NCBI GenBank assembly: GCA_029532415.1
Contig: JAQOTA010000060.1
Coordinates: 2,728,001 to 2,792,000 of the forward strand
Reading direction: 5' to 3'
DNA length: 64,000 nt
Source: Marasmius tenuissimus
Taxonomy: Eukaryota; Basidiomycota; Agaricomycetes; Agaricales; Marasmiaceae
Positions within the stretch are counted from its first letter, which is position 1; each line of letters opens with the position of its first letter. Both the position numbers and the translations under genes were made by a program. Under the pieces are notes generated by a model. It was not told the origin of the DNA and ran no database searches. It saw nothing but the letters and a program-made list of their open reading frames with translations. Positions 21,670 through 32,259 of this stretch are shown here, piece by piece.

Positions 21670-24600
21670 CTAAGCCACGGATGAATCGTCAAACAACACC
21701 CTCGAGATTTCCTTCCATATCGCCATCGGATTGTTGACCCTAAACACAACATTCAACACGAGTAAAACAATACCCGCGAAAGAACTCACGTTTCAGCCGT
21801 AAGCGGGAAATTCACATCCGCAGGATGGTCGAGCCATTCTAAACGTATCACCACATCAGACTTTCCATCCCAAAAACTAAAAAAAAAAAAAGAACGACAA
21901 CTTACCCTCTATCTCTTCAGAATGTTCACCCAACCCGAAACCCAACCTCCACGTAATCCCTTGCACCACATTCGCGAGACTGATCCAAGGTTTCAGAGGC
22001 CCGCGAATGGAGAAGAAGATAGCGGGGAACGAAGAACTTACAGGTCTGGGGGTGCCAAAGTATGGTTCTTAAGGTGTACACTCTGCCAATTACCTCCAAT
22101 GAGATCCAACAAAAAACGCTTCTTTACATGTGCATCAACGCACCTTGATCTCAGTATCAATAGTCGAAAAATCCGTAGATTGACCCCCAACAGTGCCGCA
22201 ATACTGTTGTGGCACATCCGATTTGCCTCCAACAACTACCGTTCTCACTCCTTCCAGTTTTGACATGGTGATCTACCCAATAATTTGAGTGGTTGGAATA
22301 GAAGTACTCGATTTCGGTACTTACGCTGAATAGCGCACAAGAACTTGCACATCTTTACGCAAAAAACAACCCTATGAGCGTCTCTTCACATAGCGAGCGA
22401 GCGAGAAACTCGAAACCTCACCTTCCATTCGAAACAATCACAACATCCCGCGGCTCAAACAAAGCCTCCTCCGGCGGATCCATCAAAAACGGCTGACACT
22501 CCTGTCCAAGCCTAATAGTAATTGAAGTTCCACAGTCAGCACTTAAACATACAAAAAAAAAGGGGGGGGGAAAGGTCGCTCGAACCTCTGACTAAACGCA
22601 TCCTCACGTCCATTAACCACCCGCACATCCAAAGGCTTCATCCAATCCGTCCCATTCTCAAACTTGACATGCGACGCGTTCCTCCACTGAACTGGGTTGT
22701 ATTCGAGGTATTCCTGGGGGTCTCCTCCGCCTTCTGCGATCTTCTTGACGATCAGTTGTGCGAGGGGGCCTGCTCGTGCTGCGGAGTCCAACCCAGCTTG
22801 AGGTTCGGAGGTTGATTTTGGTCCGACGATCTGTTGTACGTATCGTTGGTAAGCGCGTTTGGAATTAAGATAGTAGGGGAGTAGAGGTTACGATTCTGTG
22901 AAGCCACTAAGGTATGGGAAATAGTCAGGAACAAAGTCTTGTAAGTTGTTAACTGGACGTACGTGTGCAATGCAGATATATCCTGCAAAGGGGGACATGT
23001 CAGCACCATAGCGAAAAATGGAACTCGATTCAAAAACACCAACCACCACCATTATTCGTCTAAAAACAACAACTTCAGCATTCTCACACAGGCGGCCATA
23101 CGAAAAACACCTCACCACATCCACAATCAACTTCCTCACACCCAACCCCTTCAACTCCTCCAAACCCTCCACCAAACTCCTCTGAAAACTCGTAAAATTC
23201 CTAGTCGAAAAACTTCCCAAAGCCAACACCCCAACATCCCCATCCCCTTCTTCTTCTTCCTCCCCAAGCCTATAAAACTGAGCAACATTATAACTCGAAT
23301 TGAGCGATCCCCCCTTCGGAACTAAAACCTCCGGCAAATCAACGTCCAACAGCGGAACACCATCGAGGATGACGTTCATCGGGTGTCGTTTCGCGTCTTC
23401 GGTATTCACAGGCGGTTGTTGTTGTGATAACGCGACAGGTCGGGGCTCTTGAGATTCGCTGTCGCTAGAGACTTGATTGGTCGCATCGTAGAGGTCGACG
23501 CCGTTAGTCCTGGCTTTGGCGATACAGTTTTCTGCACGCCAGGATGCCATATCCGTAAAGTTCTTCGCGTTGGAGCCCAAACGGGACCTATACGGGATCT
23601 AGAAATCCGAAAAAAAAGCTTCAACATCGGGAAGGAAGCATGTCGTCCTCCGTATCTGCTATCTCACCTTGACCACATCAATCGTTCGACTACCAACACG
23701 TCGAATAGTCAACGTAACATCATCCTTCAACGGATGAATCTGCTGCGCAAAGTTTCCCATAGTATACATCCATCCCTTGTCACCGCGATAATAGCTAGAG
23801 AAGAATCTATCCCCAATCCAACCAGAAGTAAGAGTTAGGCACTTCAAAAGACGGGAGAAAACCAAAACACACGAATTCTGTCTCGTTCCAAACGCCTGGT
23901 AACTCCCCGTAACCTCAGCGTTCTCGTTCACCGCTACCCAGGGATCTTCCCCGTCGATGAGTAGAACGCGTGCGCCAGATAGCTAGCAGTAGTAATAGTG
24001 TGAGGACCTGAAAAGAGAACTCAGAAGGACGGTTAACTAAGTACGCACCGACTCCAATTGTCCGTTCAGTTTCCCAGGAAGCGCATCCTGCCAAAACTCA
24101 ATCTCGTCTCCAAACTCCGCCGTGGCAACTTTGAACGCCTCAGGAGCGATGTACACGTTCTGGGATTTCCCGTCCGCCTCAGTGAGAAGCACAAGGGGAA
24201 GAGGGAGGTACGAGATATAAAGAGCTATAATCACGGCAGTAAAGTAAAGCAAATCAATCAACTTCTCCCCAGTCAGTCCGGGTCCATAGAAGCCTTAACA
24301 CTCACAATCATAACAGTAATTTATAACCACACAATGCCCATCATTCACCCTCTTGAACGTCCTAAACAAATCCACATGGAACTCAAACTCCGACGCGTAC
24401 TCCTGTTGACTTATCCTCGCGACGGATCTGTGAAGGTCTTCATGTACGTCGTCCTCAAAAGGAGGAGGAGCTTGAATCTGGTAATTCGTGGACGTGTGGA
24501 ATGCGAGGGTTTTGTTCACGACTTCGAGAATCTGGGGCGGGTGGGCTGGTCAGAGTACGAAACGAAACCACACGAAGGGAATCCCCTCACGTTGGCTTTG

Positions 24601-24806
24601 ATCACTGGGTCGACTGGATAGCTGGACAGACATAGACGAGCTTCAGACGGGGACACCCATTTCTTGTTTCCTATCGCGGCGCAGGGGTCGAGGTGGATGG
24701 GTATCTGAGAGCCAGTGTCGTCATTATAGTTGATGTGTTGAGCATTGCACGAGAGCTGCACGCACAGCCCGAGGACCGTGGATGAAACCCACAGGCTTGG
24801 CTTCAT
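21670..24806 (-). CDS. Secreted S41-family peptidase (CPAF-like tail-specific protease fold)
   Basis: A gene of roughly ten exons from ATG at 24804-24806 to TAG at 21670-21672. A signal peptide (LWVSSTVLGLCVQLSCNAQ) starts it. Visible blocks: VNDGHCVVINYCYD, typical of the N-terminal lobe of fungal S41 proteins; a PDZ-like middle with DVTLTIRRVG; VRKLIVDV-TNNGGGYICIAH, built from three exons, the conserved NNGGG segment; and CASSCALFS, where the nucleophile Ser sits. The order and length, about 730 residues, agree with basidiomycete extracellular S41 proteases. Such enzymes cleave proteins after recognising exposed C-termini or hydrophobic stretches; the substrate here is unknown. It is flanked by two related esterase genes. 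The exact edges of several exons between 21900 and 22550 are uncertain. Confidence 0.85.
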
Positions 24807-25039
24807 GACGAGACAGAAGCAAGGACGGTTCGCATAACCGGGGCCGAGAAGGAAGGTGTTATTACTTAGGCGCCCACTATATCGGTACAAGTGCCGAGCC
24901 ACCCTCAGACGGGATGCGTATACGTGCTTTTTGCACGAACCACACAGATAACCCAAGCTTGACAGCCAGCAAAATTTCAAAAACACATAAGTTACGCGAG
25001 CACAACAACTAACGAGTAGCAACCGACAAAACTTCACCG

Positions 25040-26389
25040 TCACTCCTCCTTAATCCACTTTGCAATCGCCTTCAAAGTGTCCGTCCGCTCAGGTTCATGT
25101 ATAGCCAAAGCGACATAGTCATGAATCCCGTCTTTGGCCTCATACCACCTCACGTTCTCCTCGCCCATACTCCTGACCATCCTCTCTTTCAGCGTATAAT
25201 CCTGATCGTATAAAACCTCTGCACCTCCAACGACAAGGAACGTCCTCGGAAACCCTGCGAAGCTCACGTCTTCGTCCTTCAAGCTCAACGAAGCTGGAGA
25301 GAGATATGGGCTCTTATCCGCAAACCCAAGTCCATGAGGACCAGTCAATGCGTGACTAGCATACGAAGACGAATGTGCCGGGTCCGCGGAAATATCGAGG
25401 TAATCAGAGTCGCGATGTTTGGCGAGCGTCGAGGCAGGGCCACAGTGAGTATGTGTAATATCCGCCCACGGGGACAGTAGAACGAGTGCTGAAGGCGGAG
25501 CGAGGGGCTGTATCGAATCTTGATATTCGACAAGGTAACGCGTCAACGCCTGGGCCAGATTTCCACCAGCTGAGTCGCCCTCGACTATAATGTCTGAAGG
25601 TGCGAAACCCACTTCTTCCACTAGGTACTGGTAGGCCGCTAACGCGTCTAAAAGCGCTGCGGGAAAGGGATTCGCTACCTCCCATGGCTTCGTCGAGGAA
25701 AGCCTATACTCCGGACTGAACACTCGTTGGACATTGTCGCAATGTTCGAGTAGCCCCCTGGCGATGCCAGCTGTCACATCTGAGGGATGCGCGGAGAGTC
25801 GAATGTAAGCACCGCCATGGAGGGCCAACACGACCTTCTCGCCAGGCATGGGTGATGCACCCGTTTCAATCGTCGAACCCTTCTTGTGCAACCAATATCC
25901 AGGAATTCTGATCGCTGACACCTCGGCGACTCTGGCCCACAGCTCGAGAGAGCCAGTGATGTACTTTGGGGATGCGGGGGAAATCCAGAGACCAGGAACG
26001 TGTCCTACTTCTTTAATGGGAGTAATAGCAAGATGATTGGGTGTCTTGACGAGAGGTCCAGTTCTGAGATAATCAAAACATCGACGTTCGGTCATGTCCT
26101 GGCAACGAATTAGGGTAAGCGAAACTGACTTGGAAGTGAGATTTATCATGTGGCGAGTAAACTTGACGACGACTGTACGCCTAAGATCCCATGATTTCCT
26201 AGGCCTCAAAGACCTTGGAGAGAGTGTTTCAATATGGAGGCTTTCCGTGAACAGTGACGGATGAACAGCTACATACCTGGGAATGGAGGTAATTATCCAG
26301 AACGGAAACCGGAAAAAGAGAGTAGTGATGAGTTGATAAGTGAGGTAGATTGCTTTCACCGGTTGATGGCGAAACGGGTAGAAGCCCAT
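25040..26389 (-). CDS. Alpha/beta hydrolase-3 (HSL-type) esterase, paralogue 2
   Basis: Related along its length to the gene at 20312-21594 (same HGG, GDSxGG and HDY blocks, same lead helix TLFFRFPFWIITSIP). The frame happens to be open throughout, but comparison shows two introns, after IPR (gtatgt...caag) and before TGPLVKT (gtcagt...ctcag), matching the paralogue. The spliced protein is about 405 residues. Motifs: LHGGAYIRLSAHPSD, SPEYRLS, EGDSAGGNLAQALTRYL, LSPWADITH, VVGGAEVLYDQ and DGIHDYVALA. The Ser, the Glu/Asp region and the His of the triad are all visible. Likely a membrane-anchored or secreted carboxylesterase. It is transcribed in the same direction as the S41 protease, 233 bases downstream of it in the window and upstream of it in transcription. 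Confidence 0.86.
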   Translation of the reverse strand: MGFYPFRHQPVKAIYLTYQLITTLFFRFPFWIITSIPRYVAVHPSLFTESLHIETLSPRSLRPRKSWDLRRTVVVKFTRHMINLTSKSVSLTLIRCQDMTERRCFDYLRTGPLVKTPNHLAITPIKEVGHVPGLWISPASPKYITGSLELWARVAEVSAIRIPGYWLHKKGSTIETGASPMPGEKVVLALHGGAYIRLSAHPSDVTAGIARGLLEHCDNVQRVFSPEYRLSSTKPWEVANPFPAALLDALAAYQYLVEEVGFAPSDIIVEGDSAGGNLAQALTRYLVEYQDSIQPLAPPSALVLLSPWADITHTHCGPASTLAKHRDSDYLDISADPAHSSSYASHALTGPHGLGFADKSPYLSPASLSLKDEDVSFAGFPRTFLVVGGAEVLYDQDYTLKERMVRSMGEENVRWYEAKDGIHDYVALAIHEPERTDTLKAIAKWIKEE

Positions 26390-26968
26390 GGTGCCGGCGT
26401 CGGTGAGCTGTGGTGAGTGTAGGAGAAGAAAGAGGTTTATTGCACGTGAAGTTCATTAGAACATCCCGCGACCGAACTGACCGAACTTTATCACATGCCT
26501 GAGGCCTCACAGTTTTCCACAGGCCCTGCAGAGGATCCTGGTTATGGACGACATATCCACGAAGATCCAACTCATCAGTCAAATATCGAAGGCAGCTTGG
26601 GGCCGGGGGAGGCACTCGAATCAAAGCAACGGCAATGAGCGCTTGAGCCGCGATGGGTAATAGTCTGTAATAGTATAATCGATCGTCAACTCAGCGACCG
26701 AATACCGCCCCAAGCGCCTTGTTTAAGCTTGTGGGTGCCTCTTCCCCGCCAAGCACTCGTGAGCACGACGAAGGTAAAACAATAATCAATTATACATCGT
26801 CCAGCGGTATCTGATCTACAACGACAACGAGGCCGTCTAAAACTACATCACGGGTTGCATTACACAAACTATGGGTGCAGGTGCAGGTACGACTTGCTGC
26901 GATTGTTGTCGGTTCCTACCAGATCCCAATTCCGTCAGAGACTGTTGCATCCATAGAGCAATCAACTC
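26390..26968. other. Intergenic: esterase 2 promoter and downstream end of next gene
   Basis: Contains the region upstream of the esterase ATG and the 3' side of the minus-strand gene at 26969-27731. The open frame 26229-26624 (minus) has no recognisable content. I see nothing else in it. Confidence 0.5.
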
Positions 26969-27731
26969 TTACTGCAATGTCGCAATCATCCAAGCCTCAT
27001 GCCTGAAGGCAGCCACTGCTTCGGTATCAGCATCTCTATCCGCTCTCCAAGCCCTTCGCTCCAGCTCGAAAGCAATATCACTGAAAGCCCTTGCACATTC
27101 CTGATGAGAAGGCGGGAACGACGTAAATATTTCCCGGTGAGTGAAGATGGCTTCGAGGTAGTCGCCGCCGGTGGTTGGGTAGCCGTCTAGCGCTATCTGG
27201 CCCTGGAGAATCTTGAGATAGGCGCATCCGTGAATTTCTTTGTGAATGGAGTTGTCGTTTCTTGATTGAGTGGCCTGGCTGGACGGGTCGGAGGATCCCG
27301 ATGTTGTATCTGACTATAGTGACGACCGATGGTTAGCGTGCGACGACGGCTCGACTGATGGCTACACACACCTGTGAATCGTCTGACATGACTTCGTCTT
27401 GAACGTGCATCATCGGTTGCGGAGATACCCTTTGGGTAGCGTTGTCTAACTCTTCCTTTCTCCAGGAGTATTAGCATTCACAGGCATTTCTATAATCGAC
27501 TACGACCTGTACTCACCTTTCGCCGCGCCGACTCTGAGGTCAGAGACAACGACCGCAGAAGATCGCTCAGATCAACGTCCATTCGGTTCATGGCGTGGGG
27601 GTTGAAGGAAGCTCTTTCGAATGAAGGGACCGATGACATTGGGATCTATAAGTATTGGTGAGCGACGGATCATTGGATACATCATGACCAGCTATACGGT
27701 AGCGGTAACTACTCACCTCGTGAGCTAGCAT
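26969..27731 (-). CDS. Uncharacterised four-exon protein with helical C-terminus
   Basis: Spliced by eye: ATG-CTA-GCT-CAC-GAG at 27731-27717, a 71-bp intron, exon 2 from 27645 (IPMSSVPSFERASF...SESARRK), a third exon (DNATQRVSPQP...MSDDSQ) and a last exon that ends in TAA at 26969-26971. About 185 residues. The N-terminal half is Ser/Asp-rich and looks disordered. The last 80 residues are well-structured: CAYLKILQGQIAL, GDYLEAIFTHREIF, CARAFSDIAFELERRAWRA, DTEAVAAFRHEAWMIATL. This looks like three amphipathic helices. I recognise no family. The clean intron signals and frame continuity make a real gene likely. Neighbours give no hint of role. Confidence 0.6.
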
Positions 27732-28804
27732 GATGTATCGTTTGTTTGGGAGGTCTTATTGTGGTCAAAGAGGAGAAGGCCTCGAAGTAGGGTAGATGGG
27801 AAGGAAGAAAGAAAGACTGTAGGAGACTGCGGCCCATACCGCGTATTTCAACTCCAAAGCACGTTTGGCCCGCCTGTAGTCCTCATGTTATGACTCAAAA
27901 GGAAAGCCTCGAGGCCGTCATCTGAATCAATCAGATAGCTTGCGTGCGGACACACGTGTTTACTCGTTGGCGAGCTGGCGTGGTGAACCGCGGCATTCGG
28001 AATAAAAGGTTCAAAGGAGGATGTATTTGTTCAAGTGACGCCTAACGCTAGAGTAGAGAAGATGACCATCGAGAGCTAGCTCGTTGAGTGTTACATATTA
28101 TTTGTGCGTCGCCCCGGCATCTTGGTTGAGTTCGCCTATAACAGGGTTCTGGAGAGGTGAACGGGTAAGTTGCGTGTCGTGCGATACAAGATAGTGGGAG
28201 AAGCGATTCAGGGAAGTGTGTCTATCACGGAAAGGCTGCGTTCAAGTACATTAACAGCCTCCTCTGTAGGAACAATTGATAGGTATGATCATCATGCTAA
28301 AGGCGCGAAAAAAGCATGCTAAACACAACAAGAAGCAGACACTCACATTGTTACGTTCCGAGCCTGCCTCTCATGGTTCTTGAAGTGACTTGTTTCGACT
28401 ACTGGCGATGCCATATCCAGAGAATCCTTGCGTAGTTCAATTTTTGGTTTTGCGTGTCGCGTCAACACGGGCTGTAGAATTGCCAACCTTCATAGCTGGG
28501 TTGATCGACCCGCCCGTCCGTCGGGCTTGAGTCAGAGTAGCTTCTGAATCTTGCTCATCATATGTGAACCGCTGCTAAGTGGAAGGGAGATACAAGGACA
28601 AGAATCCAACGAACTGGAAATTAAGTCGAACCACGAAGAAAAAGTTGCTTATAAATACATTTAGGACCCCGGATAGTCCTGAAAAAGGAAAGTTCCCTTC
28701 CAAATCGAAGTCTGAGCCCCATCCACTGTTCCCAGCTCAGTCTCATGCCCACGTACTTACTGTGGACGGGTATAAACTCTCGTCTGTAGTCCGCAGTCCA
28801 CGCG
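27732..28804. other. 1.07 kb intergenic region
   Basis: Upstream region of the orphan gene and 3' side of the next hydrolase. I read it on both strands and found no coding exon, tRNA-like cloverleaf or repeat that I can support. Confidence 0.5.
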
Positions 28805-29812
28805 TTAATCCATGCGTTCAACTTTCTCGAACAACTCTTCATAGAGTTCGCTCATCGCGTAAGCCCCCGCAATATGTCCTCCATCCAACCACTTCAGTGT
28901 CGAATTCTTGTAATTTTCGCTCATCCATGTAGCCATATGCGGCCCCAATGGATCTTTGGTAGACGCCACAATCATCAAAGGACGCGTAGTATGTTCTTCA
29001 TCCAACAAATTCGGCGCGAATCCCCAATCCGAACAGAGGACATCAGATGTTTCAATGAAGCCGTCCCAAGTAGTGGCGAAGCTCTTCATCATATTCTCTG
29101 CCATTTTCCTCTCCCACTGACCATCCGGGATTCCCTCTCGTTCCTTCCATGCGGCAAATGCAGCTTTCTCTGCCTCCGTAGCAGTGTCGAACAACATCTT
29201 TCGCAAGAGACCCTCGGCTTTCTCAACACTAGTGACCTTGAATTCTACCCCTTTCGCCGCGAGGCGTTGAATGAGGTTAAAAGGAAGGATCTGGGAGGGT
29301 GGACCGACGGAGATCCAATTCGTCCAGGTCATGCCCTGTGTGTAATTTTTGTCGTACTTGAACGGTGAACAGGGCGCCCCGAGCAGACAGCCAACAATGT
29401 TTCTCCCGTATGGGAAGACATTGAAAGGCAATCCATAGAGAATTTGCGCTGGCACGGTGCCGTAGGAACCTCCGCCGACATAGATGCGAAGGTTGGGGTC
29501 ATTCGGATGAAGATGGTCGATGAGAGCTGTCATGGTACGAGCAATTGCGACCGCGTAGGGCACAGTTTTGTCTCGAGGCGAGGAAAGGCCAAAACCGGGG
29601 AGCGTTGGGTTGACGATATGGTATCTTTTCTCCTTGAATACTCCCAGAACGTGGTCTGCTCGTCCAACACCAAATAAACCATGGAGGAAGATGACCATAG
29701 TAGAACTGGTGCGATCGCCATTATCAGAGTAGGCGAGAGTACGACCGTCTGAGAGAGTCAGGAACTTCTCCGACGCGTCGTCGGCGGTGGGGGTGTGGTC
29801 GACGTCGCCCAT
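28805..29812 (-). CDS. Alpha/beta hydrolase (epoxide-hydrolase/lyso-lipase type fold)
   Basis: An intronless reading frame of 335 residues, unusual here where most genes have introns. It has the hydrolase order: LSDGRTLAYSDNGD (N-terminal strands), IFLHGLFGVG (oxyanion HG), NPTLPGFGLSSP, YVGGGSYGTVPAQI (nucleophile elbow G-G-S-Y-G), STKDPLGPHMA (likely acid Asp) and LDGGHIAGAYA (catalytic His). The pattern fits the general abhydrolase-1 family, distinct from the HSL esterases nearby. Substrate unknown. The start at 29812 gives a natural N-terminus and no signal peptide, so it is probably cytosolic. The single-exon structure could mean a retrocopy or a compact ancestral gene; I cannot tell. 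Confidence 0.82.
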   Translation of the reverse strand: MGDVDHTPTADDASEKFLTLSDGRTLAYSDNGDRTSSTMVIFLHGLFGVGRADHVLGVFKEKRYHIVNPTLPGFGLSSPRDKTVPYAVAIARTMTALIDHLHPNDPNLRIYVGGGSYGTVPAQILYGLPFNVFPYGRNIVGCLLGAPCSPFKYDKNYTQGMTWTNWISVGPPSQILPFNLIQRLAAKGVEFKVTSVEKAEGLLRKMLFDTATEAEKAAFAAWKEREGIPDGQWERKMAENMMKSFATTWDGFIETSDVLCSDWGFAPNLLDEEHTTRPLMIVASTKDPLGPHMATWMSENYKNSTLKWLDGGHIAGAYAMSELYEELFEKVERMD

Positions 29813-30834
29813 AGCTGAGTAGATGTGTTCTGGCTGAAGAGAACAGAGCCTGGTTGTTTTATGTGTGTACGGTCCGCAGCTGTAGTACGAAAGGTAACTG
29901 TGATTCTGTCAAAGATTGACATGTCTTACCCACCACAGCGCCTGCGGCTGTTGACATTGTATTCTCGTGAGGGTTCCTAGCACCTACCACAGCGTCCGCA
30001 GCAGTGGACGAGTGCGAAATGTCCATCTGAGCTCTGAAACCGTTCTATGAGCACCTGCGAGTCTATTTGTCCGCCTCTACGGCGCAGCAACTACTGCAGA
30101 GGATCCTTACGACGCTATTGAGCTGGGGCCGTACACGGTGGCGGGAATTATTCCTGTGGCCAGTCGCTTCAAGCGCCGCTAATTGACTCCCACTCCAGAT
30201 AGACCAACAACATACAGAAATTTGCCTAGAATCTCCCTTTCCATCACTCCTAGGCCCCTAGGACTGAGCAAGCAGCCATAAATTGATAGTCAATTGATGA
30301 CTTCAGTCACTTCGTTCGCCGCGAGGCACAAGTATTTGCGAAGGCTTAGGTAGTGGTGTCGAGTCTACCAGGGCCTCATCATTTTGATCTGATTCATCAG
30401 TTGCAATCCACGCGTGAGAGAGCCTCGTAGAGCATACTGATTGATAGAATCAGCACTTATCAGAGACCAGACCTTTTGAAGAAGTGCTTGCCATGGTTTG
30501 GGATGAATGGGTGGAGGCGAAGGGCCATTTGGAGCTGCGAAAATCCATATGACAGGCACAGTTGACACTTACGGAGATAAGAGAGTTCCCGACTCCGTAA
30601 GGAGAAGGGTTCTATCTGGTGCTCGAAATTATTTTTCGCTTAGTCCGAGATAAGATGCGAGGAACGAGCTTCTTATCAGAGGATAAGATTATAGCGGAAG
30701 ATGAGCGCCTGACAGGCGTTTAGCGCCCTGCGTCTAAACGACGCGTTGACACGTTTGCCTTCTGCGCTCATCTTCCCGCTCGCTGCTCGTTCTCCTGTCC
30801 TTCTTTTCGCGATTTCTCTCCACATATCTCGAAC
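29813..30834. other. Intergenic region upstream of hydrolase and leader of retroelement
   Basis: Contains two imperfect copies of a CCACAGCG-CTGCGGC-like segment near 29932-29955 and 29986-30010. No gene is supported. From about 30640 the sequence probably already belongs to the retrotransposon leader. Confidence 0.4.
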
Positions 30835-32259
30835 ATGACACAAGATCAAGACGACTTACCCTCGGTTCTGCAACAACGGGCTTTGCTAGTCAAGAAAAAC
30901 TCCCTTACCAACCCGGATAGGCAACATCGCACGCATGCAGTCCCACAACTTGTCGAACTCATGAAGAGGGTACCTCTCGAAGCTAAGGTCAAAAAGAATT
31001 ACGCTATCGAGGTCTCGAATATCGCGAGAAAGGAGAAGGACATCGAATTCCTCGAGAAGACCGACGTTGCTAACATTCGACCCGGGTCACCTCAGCAATC
31101 GGAATGGACGTATACGGAGGACCAGGAGAAGACGCTGAGAACCAGAGAGTGTTACGACAGGCTGAAGAAATGGTTATCAATGAGCAAGATAGCACAGATA
31201 GAGGAGGATATGCAGAAGGCAGCAGAGAAGGATACGTCTACCACCTCCAGTTCTCGCAATACTGACACTGCGAGTAAAGGAATAGAGACAGTATCAGCAC
31301 CGGACGTAGTTGAACGAACGCGAGACGATACGGTCGCGAGGGCCCCTACATTCCCCGACTTCCTCTTCAACTACGCCAACTATGCGCATACAGCTCCCAT
31401 CTCGTTGGGTCTCTTCACCCGGGAAAATCTAGAGTTTATCAACAGTAAACAACACCTGCTCCACTTCGAGAAAAAATCGGTACCCGGCATAAAAGGTAAC
31501 GTTCGGGTTCTCGAAATGGACAAGTTGATCAAGCTTCGTGGTATTGTCACGGACGGTCTCGAGGGACTTACCTTCTCGGGCTGGTCCTCGGCGGTGGACA
31601 ACTGGCTAGCTTTCGAGAAGCTCAGAGAGGTGAAGGCGGGTAAACCACTGCACGCCGAATGGGCTGAGAAGCACGTTGAGGCTTTCGAGGCGATCCCCGA
31701 CAAGGAGGCAACCTATTCCGTCTGGAAGGTTGAAGAACAGAGGTTGCGGGAGGAACGTTACGCGTTTACCTACGCGTTCGATAAGCAGGACTATTTGCGG
31801 GCGCAGGATAGGATTGCGTCGGACTACAAGAACGACAAGAGGTTTGCAGACCTGGAGGAGCGTCTTAAGGATGACCGAGAGGCGAAGAGGAGACGGGGCA
31901 CTAATGATTACAGAGGACGTTCAAGCGAACCGTCCAAGCCCTTTTCCTCCGGCAGCCGGGACAACAAACCTCGAGTCCCGTGCTGCCTCGTCTGCTGCAC
32001 CCGAGGTCATCGCTCCGACCGTCACGATTCCTCTCACCCCTCCCCGCTGTGGGTCAAGCTCGACGGGTCGAAAATCATCCACCCGACAAACAAGAAGCCT
32101 ATATGCGTCAACTGGAACATCCACGGCAATAAGTGCAGAGAAGGATGTTCTTTCGAGCACCTCTGCACCTTCTGTGGTCGTGCCGACCATCATGCCTTCT
32201 CCTGGACCTGCAAAGAGAAACCAGCAGGTGACGCCAAACCAGCTCCCGAACGAAAATGA
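30835..32259 (+). CDS. Gag-like protein of DIRS-order retrotransposon
   Basis: 474 residues without introns. The first half is Lys/Glu-rich and helical (KKNYAIEVSNIARKEKDIEFLEKT). The middle (about 175-300) reads FPDFLFNYANYAHTAPISLGLFTREN and is followed by VWKVEEQRLREERYAFTYAF, a globular segment typical of the capsid-like region of these elements. The C-terminus holds a Cys/His cluster: CCLVCCTRGHRSDRH, then CVNWNIHGNKCREGCSFEHLCTFCGRADHHAFSWTC split over two finger-like units. Such fingers bind RNA or nucleic acid in retroelement gags. The frame overlaps the next ORF, in another frame, by 68 bases if translation of that ORF starts at its first useful ATG (32192). Confidence 0.78.
   Translation: MTQDQDDLPSVLQQRALLVKKNSLTNPDRQHRTHAVPQLVELMKRVPLEAKVKKNYAIEVSNIARKEKDIEFLEKTDVANIRPGSPQQSEWTYTEDQEKTLRTRECYDRLKKWLSMSKIAQIEEDMQKAAEKDTSTTSSSRNTDTASKGIETVSAPDVVERTRDDTVARAPTFPDFLFNYANYAHTAPISLGLFTRENLEFINSKQHLLHFEKKSVPGIKGNVRVLEMDKLIKLRGIVTDGLEGLTFSGWSSAVDNWLAFEKLREVKAGKPLHAEWAEKHVEAFEAIPDKEATYSVWKVEEQRLREERYAFTYAFDKQDYLRAQDRIASDYKNDKRFADLEERLKDDREAKRRRGTNDYRGRSSEPSKPFSSGSRDNKPRVPCCLVCCTRGHRSDRHDSSHPSPLWVKLDGSKIIHPTNKKPICVNWNIHGNKCREGCSFEHLCTFCGRADHHAFSWTCKEKPAGDAKPAPERK

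Noticed and set aside
26229..26624. 131-codon minus-strand frame upstream of esterase 2
   Set aside because: It overlaps the esterase start in another frame and has no recognisable domain.
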